Assembly: GCA_023382975.1 (NCBI GenBank)
Contig: JAHDXO010000008.1
Span: 62,001-126,000 of the forward strand
From: Pirellulaceae bacterium
Lineage (GTDB): Bacteria > Planctomycetota > Planctomycetia > Pirellulales > Pirellulaceae
DNA length: 64,000 nt
Direction of reading: 5' to 3'
Each line of letters starts with the position of its first letter. Within the stretch, counting starts at the first letter, position 1. The notes beneath the pieces were generated by a model. The model ran no database searches. It was not told the origin of the DNA and saw nothing but the letters and a program-made list of their open reading frames with translations. The position numbers and the translations under genes were made by a program. Shown here one piece after another: positions 38,820-47,289 of the stretch.

Positions 38820-41800
38820 ATGAACGACCAAGCGACGTTTGACACGCTGTTGTCCCATAACTCCGCGGACAAGCCGGCGGTCGAACAACTGGCGGTGCGG
38901 TTGCGGGACGCAGGCGTGTCGGTCTGGTTCGACAAATGGAACCTGAGCCCCGGCGAGCCGTGGCAGGACGCGATCGAACGGGCGCTGGCCGACAGTCGCT
39001 CGGTCGCCGTGTTCCTGGGCCCGGACGGGCTGGGGCCGTGGCATCAACTGGAAATGCGGGCGGCGTTGAGCCAGCAAGTCGACGCGCAGCGCGGTTTCCG
39101 CGTGATTCCCGTGCTGTTGCCCGGGGCAACGGCCGCGACATCGGCCAATCTGCCGGCGTTCCTCAAGCAACTGACCTGGGTGCAATTCCGCGACACGCTG
39201 GACGATGCAGAGGCTTGGCAGCGGTTGCTGGCCGGTATCCGTGGCCAGGCGCCGGGTTACGTGCCCGCAGCCAGCGCAGCGACGTTGGCCGAGGATTCCG
39301 GGGAACCGATCGTTCCCCGCGGGCTGCGAGCCTTCGATGAGCGGGATCAGGCGTCTTTCTTGCGATTGTTGCCGGGTGCCCGCGACCGCCTCGGATTGCC
39401 GGCCAGTGTCGGTTTCTGGAAAGATGCGTTGGAACAGATCGACGCGGAACGAACCTTCCGCGTGGGACTGATCTACGGGCCCAGCGGCTGTGGAAAATCG
39501 TCACTGGTCCGCGCCGGCCTGATTCCAAACTTGGCCGAGTACGTGTTGGCCATCCATCTGGACGCGACGCCGGACGCGACGGAACATCAATTGCTGCAGC
39601 GGCTGCGCAAACGTCTGCCCGGGCTGCCGAGCGAATTGGATCTGCCGGGCGCGCTCGCCTATCTGCGCCAGGACGCTGCGCCGCTCGAAGGCCGCAAACT
39701 GGTGCTGATCCTCGACCAGTTCGAACAGTGGCTGCACGCGCATCCGGTGCTGGAGGAACAACCGCTGCTGCAAGCCCTGGCGCATTGCGACGGCGGGCGG
39801 CTGCAAGCGGTGGTCATGGTGCGCGACGAGTTCTTCCTGGCCATCGACCGCTTCATGGACGCCCTGGACGTGCCGATCCGCAAGGGGATCAACATGGCTC
39901 TGGTCGATCTGTTCGCTCCGGACCACGCTCGGCACGTGCTGGCCGAATTCGGTCGCGTCTACGGCGGGATACCGGACCGCGAGGATCAGTACACCCAGGA
40001 CCAGAAATGGTTCCTGGAGCGGGCCATCGCGCAACTGGCCGATGCGGACGGCCGCGTGGTCTCGGTCCGGATCGCCTTGTTCGCCGACATGGTGCGGGAC
40101 AAACCGTGGACCACGCAGACGCTGCGCCAGTTGGGCGGCGTGGCCGGGGTCGGCGTCGCTTTCCTGGAAGAGAACTTCGATCGGCCGACCGCCAATCCCG
40201 AGCACCGGGCCCATCGTCCGGCCGCGATGGCCGTCTTGAAAGCCCTGCTGCCCGAGGCCGGCACGGATATCAAAGGGGGCCGCCGTGCCCAAGGCGAACT
40301 GCTGCGGATCGCCGGCTACGAAAAGCAACCCGCCAAGTTCGAACGGCTGTTGCAGATCCTGGACAGCGATTTGCGGATCATCACCCCGGTCGAGTCGGCC
40401 GGAGGGGACGACGAGGCCGCGGGTTCGGAAACCGTCGCCGCCCCAACCGCTTTCCCTGCGCACCAACCGCCGACCGAAGACTTTGAAGTTGCGCGTAGCC
40501 GAATTCGTGAGAATTCGGGTGCGCTTCGGGAGGGTCAGCGACCACCGCAGCCTGCGAATTCTCACGAATTCGGCTACTCCCCGTCCAAATGCGCAACTTC
40601 GAAGACCGAAGACGACGCTTCTTCTCCTGCGACGCACTCCGGCCGTTTCTACCAGTTGACTCACGACTACCTGGTCGGCCCGCTCCGCCAATGGCTCACG
40701 CGGCGGCAGCGAGAGACGTTGCGAGGCCGCGCCCTGTTGCGTCTGGAAGAACGCACCGCGGAATGGATGCCCACTCGTCAGCGACGGTTCCTGCCAAACC
40801 CGTGGGAGTATGTCAGCATCCTTTGCTTCGCCCCGCGAACCAACCTGAGCGAGCCTCAGCGGTCGCTGCTCCGCGCCGCCAATCGATTCTATGCGGCGAC
40901 GACCAGCGCCGTGTTGCTGGTACTGCTGATGCTGACCGCTGGCGCGTGGTGGCAATGGGACACCACGCAGGAACAACGCACCTTGACCGCGGTCAAGTCC
41001 TTGCTCTCGACGTCGCCGCTGACCGTCCCGGCAGCCATCAAAGACCTCCGTCCCTTTCAATCTCGCGCGGACAAGCATCTGCGGGAGATCGTCGACCAAG
41101 GTACGTGTGAAGGCGACAAGGCCACGCCGCAACAGCAGTTGCACGCCCTGTACGGCTTGGCCGACGCCGGTGATGTCCGCACTTCGTCGCTGATCGATCG
41201 CGTTGCGGATGGACCGATTGGCCATGCGGGCAATTTCGTTACGGCCTTGCGCGTCGGTGGTGATACCAGCACCGACGAGCTTCGACGCCGGTTTCAAGCG
41301 GCAACGTCTCCCGAGGAACGTGTACGCCATGCGACGGTCGCCCTGCACTTGGGCGAACTGAGTCCGGTTCGCGACATGTTGCCGTTGGGACCGGATCCTA
41401 CGGATCGCACCGCCTTCGTTCACGGTTTTCCTGCGTGGCACGGCGAACTGGCCGATGTGGCGGCGATTCTGCAGCGATCGGGAGAGGAAGTCGAGTCGGA
41501 CGATGTGCGCTCGGGGCTGTGCAGCAGCCTCGGCCTGTTGGTGTGGGAGACATTCTCGCAGGACGAGCAAGCCGCGTTGAAAGCGGCGGTCGAAACGCTC
41601 TACCGCGACGCGCCCGATGGCGGAACCCACAGCGCCGCCGTGTACGCGCTGAACCGGTGGAACCAACCTCTGCCGGACCTGGATCGGACCAAAACGCCGC
41701 CGTCCGATGCTCGTTGGTTCGTCAACAGCCTTGGCATGACCATGATCCGAGTTCCCGCAGGCACGTTCTGGATGGGCAGCGACAGCGGCGAACCTGACGT

Positions 41801-42530
41801 GAAGCCGCGGCACCCCGTCACGCTGACGCAACCGTTCTACGTCTGCGACCGCGAAGTAACGGTCGCGCTGTTCACTCAGTTTCTGGATGACAATGACTAT
41901 CCCGGCGAAAAGCCGCAGGATTGGTCGCGAACATTTCTGGAAACCACGAGCCCCACTCCTGATTCCCCCGTAGCCGAAGTCTTTTGGGAGGATGCCGTGT
42001 TGTTCTGCAATTGGCTCAGCCAGCGCGAGGATTGCAAGCCATGCTACTGGAAGTCGGAGTCAGGGACATGGGAGTGGGACATCCAGGCGGACGGTTACCG
42101 CTTGCCGACCGAAGCCGAATGGGAATACGTTTGCCGGGCGACTAGCGACACCGCGTACTGCTTCGGAGACGATCCGAGCCGACTGGTGGAGTACGGCTAC
42201 TCCATCGAGAATTCCGGCGGATGCACATGGCCGGCCGGCAGCAAGCTTCCCAATGGCTGGGGGCTGTTCGATATGCACGGAAACGTCTGGGAGTGGTGCT
42301 ACGACTGGTATGCTCAATATGGGAATGGGCCCCAGGTGAACCCAACTGGCCCTGAAGTGGCCATCCGCCGGGTGGATCGCGGCGGCAGTTGGAACATGAC
42401 CGCCGGGTACTGCCGTTCGGCGTCCCGCTACAAGTACTCGCCGGACGAATGCTACAGCTTCCTCGGCTTCCGCGTGGCCCGAGTTCAGTCGAGTCGAGAG
42501 GCCGGAGGCCAGGAGCAGGAAGCGCGCTAG
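38820..42530 (+). CDS. TIR-nSTAND1-FGE protein, candidate immune NTPase
   Basis: This 1236-residue protein has an N-terminal TIR domain (FDTLLSHNSADKPAVEQLA; candidate catalytic E78 in GPWHQLEMRAAL), then a STAND NTPase with Walker A GPSGCGKS (220-227) and Walker B KLVLILDQFEQWL. A transmembrane helix lies near residues 690-714, followed by a HEAT-like helical region. The C-terminus is a formylglycine-generating-enzyme-like (FGE) domain from about 970 (MTMIRVPAGTFWMGSD, YRLPTEAEWEYVCRAT, NVWEWCYDWY). Only one cysteine of the FGE catalytic pair seems present (GYCRSASR), so that domain is probably a binding module. TIR domains with STAND ATPases often deplete NAD in antiviral defence; that role is inferred. 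An in-frame palindromic repeat interrupts the linker near residues 557-590. Start ATG 38820 has a weak site. Confidence 0.85.
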   Translation: MNDQATFDTLLSHNSADKPAVEQLAVRLRDAGVSVWFDKWNLSPGEPWQDAIERALADSRSVAVFLGPDGLGPWHQLEMRAALSQQVDAQRGFRVIPVLLPGATAATSANLPAFLKQLTWVQFRDTLDDAEAWQRLLAGIRGQAPGYVPAASAATLAEDSGEPIVPRGLRAFDERDQASFLRLLPGARDRLGLPASVGFWKDALEQIDAERTFRVGLIYGPSGCGKSSLVRAGLIPNLAEYVLAIHLDATPDATEHQLLQRLRKRLPGLPSELDLPGALAYLRQDAAPLEGRKLVLILDQFEQWLHAHPVLEEQPLLQALAHCDGGRLQAVVMVRDEFFLAIDRFMDALDVPIRKGINMALVDLFAPDHARHVLAEFGRVYGGIPDREDQYTQDQKWFLERAIAQLADADGRVVSVRIALFADMVRDKPWTTQTLRQLGGVAGVGVAFLEENFDRPTANPEHRAHRPAAMAVLKALLPEAGTDIKGGRRAQGELLRIAGYEKQPAKFERLLQILDSDLRIITPVESAGGDDEAAGSETVAAPTAFPAHQPPTEDFEVARSRIRENSGALREGQRPPQPANSHEFGYSPSKCATSKTEDDASSPATHSGRFYQLTHDYLVGPLRQWLTRRQRETLRGRALLRLEERTAEWMPTRQRRFLPNPWEYVSILCFAPRTNLSEPQRSLLRAANRFYAATTSAVLLVLLMLTAGAWWQWDTTQEQRTLTAVKSLLSTSPLTVPAAIKDLRPFQSRADKHLREIVDQGTCEGDKATPQQQLHALYGLADAGDVRTSSLIDRVADGPIGHAGNFVTALRVGGDTSTDELRRRFQAATSPEERVRHATVALHLGELSPVRDMLPLGPDPTDRTAFVHGFPAWHGELADVAAILQRSGEEVESDDVRSGLCSSLGLLVWETFSQDEQAALKAAVETLYRDAPDGGTHSAAVYALNRWNQPLPDLDRTKTPPSDARWFVNSLGMTMIRVPAGTFWMGSDSGEPDVKPRHPVTLTQPFYVCDREVTVALFTQFLDDNDYPGEKPQDWSRTFLETTSPTPDSPVAEVFWEDAVLFCNWLSQREDCKPCYWKSESGTWEWDIQADGYRLPTEAEWEYVCRATSDTAYCFGDDPSRLVEYGYSIENSGGCTWPAGSKLPNGWGLFDMHGNVWEWCYDWYAQYGNGPQVNPTGPEVAIRRVDRGGSWNMTAGYCRSASRYKYSPDECYSFLGFRVARVQSSREAGGQEQEAR
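40482..40604. repeat. Palindromic mobile-like repeat inserted in frame
   Basis: Perfect 23-bp complementary arms (40495-40517 and 40555-40577) enclose a 37-base loop. Outside them a second complementary pair, about 14 bases with one mismatch, extends the symmetry (left 40481-40494; right near 40591-40604), with about 13 unpaired bases on the right. The element is read in frame within the TIR-nSTAND gene as VARSRIRENSGAL...PANSHEFGYSPSKCATS. Confidence 0.85.
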
Positions 42531-42607
42531 CGCAGCCTGGAGCGCAGGCTGGAGGGGGCGGAAAAGCGGAGCCCGCCTCCTTCGGCCGTAGCGCAAGGCG
42601 GAGCGGT

Positions 42608-42690
42608 CGCCGACGAGTTGAAGGAGAAAGGCGATTTGATCGCTGCCGATTCGCCTGGATTGTCGACAAAGACTGGCACAAACTGAACGC
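42608..42690 (+). pseudogene. Possible third Rpn C-terminal remnant
   Basis: Between the TIR-nSTAND and Rpn genes a short frame reads VADELKEKGDL, close to IADELKEEGAI of the Rpn C-terminus, and about 22 of 28 bases agree over that part. It then diverges and stops. The match is too short to be sure. Confidence 0.3.
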
Positions 42691-42745
42691 CGAGTTACAT
42701 GGTTGACTTGTCCCCCGATGACTCGCGGCGTGGAAAGGAACGAGC

Positions 42746-43783
42746 ATGGGTGAATCGCGGGTTCAGCAGATTGTGCGGCAATTCTCGGAGAATGGCATGA
42801 GGCTGTTGCTGGAGAATCCCCACAACGTGTGCGATCTGTTGGGACTGAGCGTGCCGGACATCGTGCAGAAGATCGATTCAAGCCGACTCAAGCCGATCCA
42901 AACCACCTTCGTCCAACGCGACTACCGGCACGTGGAATCCGACGTGGTGCTCGTGGCACCGCTGCGGCGCCGGAAGGGAAAACGCTCGGCCCGGCGACTG
43001 CTGATCTATATCCTGATCGAACACCAGTCGGAACCGGACCCGCTGATGCCGCTGCGCGTCCTGGACTATGTCGTTCAAATCTTCCGCTACCAAGTGCGCG
43101 AGTGGTCCAAGACGCATCGCTCGCTGGCCCGCATCCGCCTGGATCCCGTCCTGCCCGTGGTGTTCTACACGGGCACGCGGCGTTGGGATACCCCAGGACG
43201 ATTGGTCGACCTGGTGGATCTGGGCGAGCAGTTCGAAGCCATGACGCCAGCCATCGAGCCGTTGTTCATCAATCTGCCTGAAATTCCTGCTGAAACGCTC
43301 GAAACGCAAGGTGGCTATTTCGGCTCGGTGCTGCGTTTGGTCCAGCAGCGGAAATCGCGGCCGCGCGAGTTCCAGCAGCTTTTGAACGAAGTCGTCCAGC
43401 ACCTGGAAACGATGCCGGAACCCGAGCGGCTGCGTTGGCTGGAACTGCTTTCCTACATCGTGGCCTTGGTCTATCATGTAAGAGATCCGTCCGAACAGCC
43501 CAATTTGCAGAGAACGGTCGAATCTTCGGTCCAGACCGACGAACATCGACAGGAGATTTTCCAAATGCGAAGAACCATTGCCGACGAACTGAAGGAAGAA
43601 GGGGCGATCTGGAACCGCCGTCAAGTCTTGATTCGCCAGTTGAAACGACGATTCGAAAATGTGCCCGCCGAGGTGTCGGCGACGATCCGGGCCACCGACG
43701 ATCCCGAGCAACTGGACGAATGGTTGGATCTGGTGGTGACCGCCCAGAGCCTGGATGACATCGGCATCGGCGCGCCCGCGTAG
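42746..43783 (+). CDS. Rpn/YhgA-like recombination-promoting nuclease
   Basis: This 345-residue protein belongs to the Rpn/YhgA (Transposase_31, PD-(D/E)XK) group of DNA endonucleases. The nuclease core shows VESDVVLVAPL (D66) and IYILIEHQSEPDPLMPLRVL (E92 and Q94), the motif block of the family; LDPVLPVVFYTGTRRWDTP follows. The C-terminal third (from about residue 240) is duplicated at 38219-38536. ATG 42746 is six bases after AAGGA. Rpn proteins promote RecA-independent recombination and some act as antiphage toxins held by an internal antitoxin; the internal start at 43565 fits that scheme. It lies 215 bp downstream of the TIR-nSTAND gene. Confidence 0.88.
   Translation: MGESRVQQIVRQFSENGMRLLLENPHNVCDLLGLSVPDIVQKIDSSRLKPIQTTFVQRDYRHVESDVVLVAPLRRRKGKRSARRLLIYILIEHQSEPDPLMPLRVLDYVVQIFRYQVREWSKTHRSLARIRLDPVLPVVFYTGTRRWDTPGRLVDLVDLGEQFEAMTPAIEPLFINLPEIPAETLETQGGYFGSVLRLVQQRKSRPREFQQLLNEVVQHLETMPEPERLRWLELLSYIVALVYHVRDPSEQPNLQRTVESSVQTDEHRQEIFQMRRTIADELKEEGAIWNRRQVLIRQLKRRFENVPAEVSATIRATDDPEQLDEWLDLVVTAQSLDDIGIGAPA
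43565..43783 (+). CDS. Predicted intragenic 72-residue product of the Rpn gene
   Basis: Codon 274 of the Rpn gene is an ATG preceded by AGGAG at 43551-43555 with nine bases between. Translation from there yields the last 72 residues (MRRTIADELKEEGAIWNRRQ and onward). This is the arrangement known in E. coli Rpn genes, where the internal product inhibits the full-length nuclease. The same signals and frame occur in the detached copy at 38318-38536. Use of this start is inferred. Confidence 0.45.
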   Translation: MRRTIADELKEEGAIWNRRQVLIRQLKRRFENVPAEVSATIRATDDPEQLDEWLDLVVTAQSLDDIGIGAPA

Positions 43784-43950
43784 GCGGCCGCGCGAGCGTT
43801 CGGCGAATTCTGTCGGAAACGCACTGTTTGGCCACTTCCCAGCGGCAATCTGCCGCATTGAACCGGGTGCGACCGCCCGTTATCATGCTGCCCGAGTGAG
43901 AACGCCGCTGCCGAAGCGGCACTGCGCCCCTCAATTCTCGAGAGCCGTCC

Positions 43951-45057
43951 ATGTCGCCAAACCGATATCCCGTCTGCCTCTGGGCGCTGGTTGCCGCCCT
44001 TGGGTTGTCCATTCTCGAAACGTCTGCTGCCGAGGCGATCATCGAAACCGTGGCCGGCACCGGCCAGCCGGAAATCAACGGCGACCGCGGACCGGCCCTC
44101 GCGTTCAATATCGGCGATCCGTTCGGCGTCGAGATCGGACCGGACGGCACCTTGTACGTGACCGAAGTGCGGAACCATCGTGTGCTGCGACTGGATCTGG
44201 AAACGGGACAAGTTCGTGCGGTTGCCGGCAATGGAACCAAGGGCTACTCGGGTGACGGCGGCCCGGCCACCGCCGCTCAACTGAACGAGCCATACGAAGT
44301 CCGCTTCGACAGCGACGGGAACATGTTCTTCGTCGAGATGCAGAATCACCTGATCCGTCGAGTGGATGCCCACAGCGGCGTGATTTCGACGATCGCCGGG
44401 ACGGGCCAAGCCGGCTATGGCGGCGATGGAGGCCCCGCGACCGAAGCCCAGTTCCGCCAACCGCACAGCATCGTGCTGGACGGCCGCGGTGGACTGTATG
44501 TCGCTGACATCGGCAACCATCGCATCCGCCGCATCGACCTGCGAACCGGCCGGATCGAAAGCGTGGCGGGGACGGGCGACAAGCAATTGCCGACCGACGG
44601 ACAGATCGCCAAGGACCGCCCGATGCTCGGCCCGCGGGCCCTGTTCATCGACGTGGATCAAATGTGGATCGCGCTGCGCGAGGGGAACAGCGTATGGCGG
44701 ATGAGTCTGAACGACGGACGCCTGACGCACATCGCCGGCACGGGCCGGAAGGGCTACACGGGAGACGGCGGTCCCGCGCTGGAGGCGACGTTCGACGGTC
44801 CCAAAGGCATCGCCGTCGGGCCGAACGGCGACGTCTTCGTCGTGGACACCGAGAACCAAGCGATTCGCAAGATCAACATTTCCGACAGTCCCGCGACAGT
44901 TTCCACGATCGCCGGCAGCGGACGGCGCGGCGGCGCGGGCGACGGCGGCCCGGCGACCGAGGCCGAATTGGGGCGTCCGCACGGGATCTGCGTGGATGCT
45001 CAAGGCCGCGTGTACATCGGCGATACGCTGAACCATCGCGTTTGCCGGGTGCGTTGA
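43951..45057 (+). CDS. Secreted NHL-repeat beta-propeller protein
   Basis: This 368-residue protein has a signal peptide (YPVCLWALVAALGLSILETSAA) and five or six NHL-type blades marked by paired motifs such as VAGNGTKGYSGDGGPAT, IAGTGQAGYGGDGGPATEAQ and GLYVADIGNHRIRRID. The propeller is probably outside the cytoplasm and binds ligands or polysaccharides; no catalytic motif is seen. ATG 43951 lacks a strong ribosome-binding site but matches the signal start. Three tandem 36-bp repeats begin at its stop codon, followed by a FabI-like gene. Confidence 0.88.
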   Translation: MSPNRYPVCLWALVAALGLSILETSAAEAIIETVAGTGQPEINGDRGPALAFNIGDPFGVEIGPDGTLYVTEVRNHRVLRLDLETGQVRAVAGNGTKGYSGDGGPATAAQLNEPYEVRFDSDGNMFFVEMQNHLIRRVDAHSGVISTIAGTGQAGYGGDGGPATEAQFRQPHSIVLDGRGGLYVADIGNHRIRRIDLRTGRIESVAGTGDKQLPTDGQIAKDRPMLGPRALFIDVDQMWIALREGNSVWRMSLNDGRLTHIAGTGRKGYTGDGGPALEATFDGPKGIAVGPNGDVFVVDTENQAIRKINISDSPATVSTIAGSGRRGGAGDGGPATEAELGRPHGICVDAQGRVYIGDTLNHRVCRVR

Positions 45058-45058
45058 A

Positions 45059-45165
45059 GGTTTCGGACTCGCGTTCGGCGCCCGCGAGCCACACGGTTTC
45101 GGACTCGCGTTCGGCGCCCGCGAGCCACAGGGAACCGACTCGCGTTCGGCGCACGTGAGCAACTT
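45059..45165. repeat. Three tandem 36-bp repeats before the FabI-like gene
   Basis: Units at 45059-45094 and 45095-45130 are identical but for the last base; a third (45131-45165) is diverged. Each unit holds a GC-rich stem (CTCGCG with CGCGAG around nine bases). There are no spacers. The same core is found inverted at 17121-17146. The strong ribosome-binding site of the next gene begins right after the third unit. Confidence 0.85.
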
Positions 45166-45179
45166 CAGGAGGACGGGCA

Positions 45180-45983
45180 TTGGATTTTCTGCAACTCTCT
45201 GGCAAGAACGTCGTGGTGTTCGGCGTCGCGAACCGCAAGAGCGTGGCGTACCACATCGCGGCCAGCCTGAGCGAACTCGGCGCACGGGTGATCTGCGTCG
45301 TTCAGAACGAATCGCGGCGCCAGCAGGTGGCCAAGCTGGTCGGCGATGCGCCGCTGCTGGTCTGCGACGTTGAATCCGAAGACCAGATCCGGCAACTGCA
45401 CGACGACTTGGCTGCCCTCGGTGTGCCTTTGCATGGATTGGTGCATTCGCTCGCGTTTGCCGACTATGCCGATGGAATGAAGCCGTTTCACGAGACAGGG
45501 AAGCGGCAGTTCCTGCAAGCGATGGACATCTCGTGCTATTCGCTGATCGCCTTGAGCAATGCGCTCAAGGACTTGCTGGACCCGGACGCTTCGGTCGTGA
45601 CGATCTCGATCTCGACCACGCGGATGGCCAGTGAGAACTATGGGTACATGGCGCCGATCAAGGCCGCGTTGGATTCCTCGCTGGCCTTTCTGACCAAGTC
45701 GTTCAGTTCGTTCTCGCGGATCCGATTCAATGCGGTGGCGCCCGGACTGCTGAAAACCTCGGCTTCGGCCGGCATCCCCGGCTATGTGGATTCGTATCTG
45801 TACGCCGAACAGATCATCCCCCGCGGCCAGGCCGTCCAGACCCAGGAGGCCGCCGACGTTGCCGTATTCCTGCTCAGCCCCCGCTCGTCCGGCATCGCTG
45901 CCCAATCGATCATTGTCGACGCGGGCATGTCGATCAACTATTTCGACAAGCGGATCGTCGAACGGGCGATGCGGCCGGGTTGA
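45180..45983 (+). CDS. FabI-like enoyl-ACP reductase family protein (second copy)
   Basis: This 267-residue short-chain dehydrogenase follows the FabI pattern: [32 protein letters not shown] and Y-x6-K in [12 protein letters not shown], ending [12 protein letters not shown]. It is distant from the gene at 4075-4920, with [15 protein letters not shown] where the canonical enzyme has SYFGGEK. The start codon is TTG 45180, supported by AGGAGG seven bases upstream and no nearby ATG. A second enoyl reductase could serve a distinct lipid or polyketide route, or the protein could be a non-fatty-acid reductase. Confidence 0.85.
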   Translation: MDFLQLSGKNVVVFGVANRKSVAYHIAASLSELGARVICVVQNESRRQQVAKLVGDAPLLVCDVESEDQIRQLHDDLAALGVPLHGLVHSLAFADYADGMKPFHETGKRQFLQAMDISCYSLIALSNALKDLLDPDASVVTISISTTRMASENYGYMAPIKAALDSSLAFLTKSFSSFSRIRFNAVAPGLLKTSASAGIPGYVDSYLYAEQIIPRGQAVQTQEAADVAVFLLSPRSSGIAAQSIIVDAGMSINYFDKRIVERAMRPG

Positions 45984-46126
45984 CCATTGCCCGCGAACCA
46001 TGCATGTCTGGTCCGTCTCCCCCTCGCCTGCGAGCCGGGTTACAATGCCGCCTTGCCTCACCAAATTGCAGTGACCGAGATGCATGGTGACGATCATCAT
46101 CCGTTGACCTCAGGAGATCACTCGAC

Positions 46127-47263
46127 ATGAAGGGTTATCCGTCTTGTTGCCTTGCGCTGCTCGCCCTGGCTTGGCTTTTTCCAAGCGATCCGGCCGGAGC
46201 GGCCGAGGTGGAAATCGGGCCGCTGATCGAGGCGATTCGCTCGGTCGGACCGGAGGGCAAGAACCATCGCTCGGCCAGCGAAGCCGTGCAGCGACTGGCT
46301 CGGGCCGAGGCCGAGCAGATCCCCGCGATTCTGGCAGGTTTCGAGGACGAAAATCCGTTGGCATCGAACTGGCTGCGTTCGGCGGTCGAGACGATCGCCC
46401 AGCGCCGATTGGATGCCGGAGGGCGGCTGCCTGCGAGCGAGCTGGAGGCGTTCGTGCAAGACCGCTCTCACGCTCCGCGGGCTCGGCGTCTGGCGTTCGA
46501 ACTGCTGGTTCGGATCGATCCTCAGGCCGGGCAGCGACTGATTCCCGGCTTCCTGGACGATCCCAGTTTGGAACTGCGCCGCGATGCCGTCGCCGCAGCG
46601 CTGGCGCGGGCCGACGGATTGCTGGCCAACAGCCGGTCGGAAGCCGCAACGGCATACCGCGAGGCGCTGAGCGCAGCGCGCGACGCCGACCAAGTGGACC
46701 GCGCCGCGGCCAAGTTGCGGGAACTGGGCCAACCGGTCGATCTGACTCAGCATTTCGGCTTCATCACCACCTGGAAGCTGATTGCGCCGTTCGACCATGG
46801 GAACATGCGCGGCTTCGATGTCGGCTACGGCCCTGAAGTCAACCTCGACCCGACGGCCGAGTATCCCGGCAAGGAAGGCGTCGTGAGGTGGGTGGAACAC
46901 GCCACCGCGGATCCCTACGGAACAGTCGATCTCAACCAAGCCTTGGGCCGCATGAAAGGTTCGATCGCGTATGCCTACGCCGAGTTCTTCGCTTCGCAAC
47001 CGCGCGACGTGGAACTTCGGTTGGGTTGCATCAACGGCAACAAAGTCTGGTTGAACGGCGAACTGCTGACCGCCAACAACGTCTACCACGCCGGCAGTTA
47101 CATGGACCAGTACGTGGGCCGAGGCCGCTTGAAGGCTGGCAAGAACACCATCCTGCTGAAGATCGCCCAGAACGAACAGACCGAGTCCTGGGCGCAGCGC
47201 TGGCAGTTCCAGTTACGAGTCTGCGATCAGTACGGGACCGCGGTGTTGTCGGGCACACAGTAG
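46127..47263 (+). CDS. Secreted HEAT-like protein with C-terminal sandwich domain
   Basis: This 378-residue protein has a signal (YPSCCLALLALAWLFPSDPAGA) and an alpha-helical HEAT-like half (EAVQRLARAEAEQIPAILAGF, LRSAVETIAQRRLDAGG, LELRRDAVAAALARAD). The C-terminal half is beta-rich and resembles domains of glycoside-hydrolase accessory type, with YAYAEFFASQPRDVELRLG, NGNKVWLNGELL and AGKNTILLKIAQNE. No active-site motif is evident. ATG 46127 follows AGGAG by ten bases. I do not know its role; it looks like a planctomycete family near polysaccharide genes. Confidence 0.7.
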   Translation: MKGYPSCCLALLALAWLFPSDPAGAAEVEIGPLIEAIRSVGPEGKNHRSASEAVQRLARAEAEQIPAILAGFEDENPLASNWLRSAVETIAQRRLDAGGRLPASELEAFVQDRSHAPRARRLAFELLVRIDPQAGQRLIPGFLDDPSLELRRDAVAAALARADGLLANSRSEAATAYREALSAARDADQVDRAAAKLRELGQPVDLTQHFGFITTWKLIAPFDHGNMRGFDVGYGPEVNLDPTAEYPGKEGVVRWVEHATADPYGTVDLNQALGRMKGSIAYAYAEFFASQPRDVELRLGCINGNKVWLNGELLTANNVYHAGSYMDQYVGRGRLKAGKNTILLKIAQNEQTESWAQRWQFQLRVCDQYGTAVLSGTQ

Positions 47264-47289
47264 AACCAGTCGCAGCGGCGCTGGAGTGT

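Noticed and set aside
39501..41831. 776-codon minus-strand frame opposite the TIR-nSTAND gene
   Set aside because: Antisense shadow; TIR, Walker and FGE motifs all read on the plus strand.
42746..43783. Insertion sequence based on the 'transposase' label of the Rpn family
   Set aside because: No terminal inverted repeats or target duplications flank the gene, and the protein is a PD-(D/E)XK nuclease, not a DDE transposase.
45059..45165. Possible CRISPR array
   Set aside because: Units of 36 bp lie directly next to each other with no spacers, and no cas gene is present.
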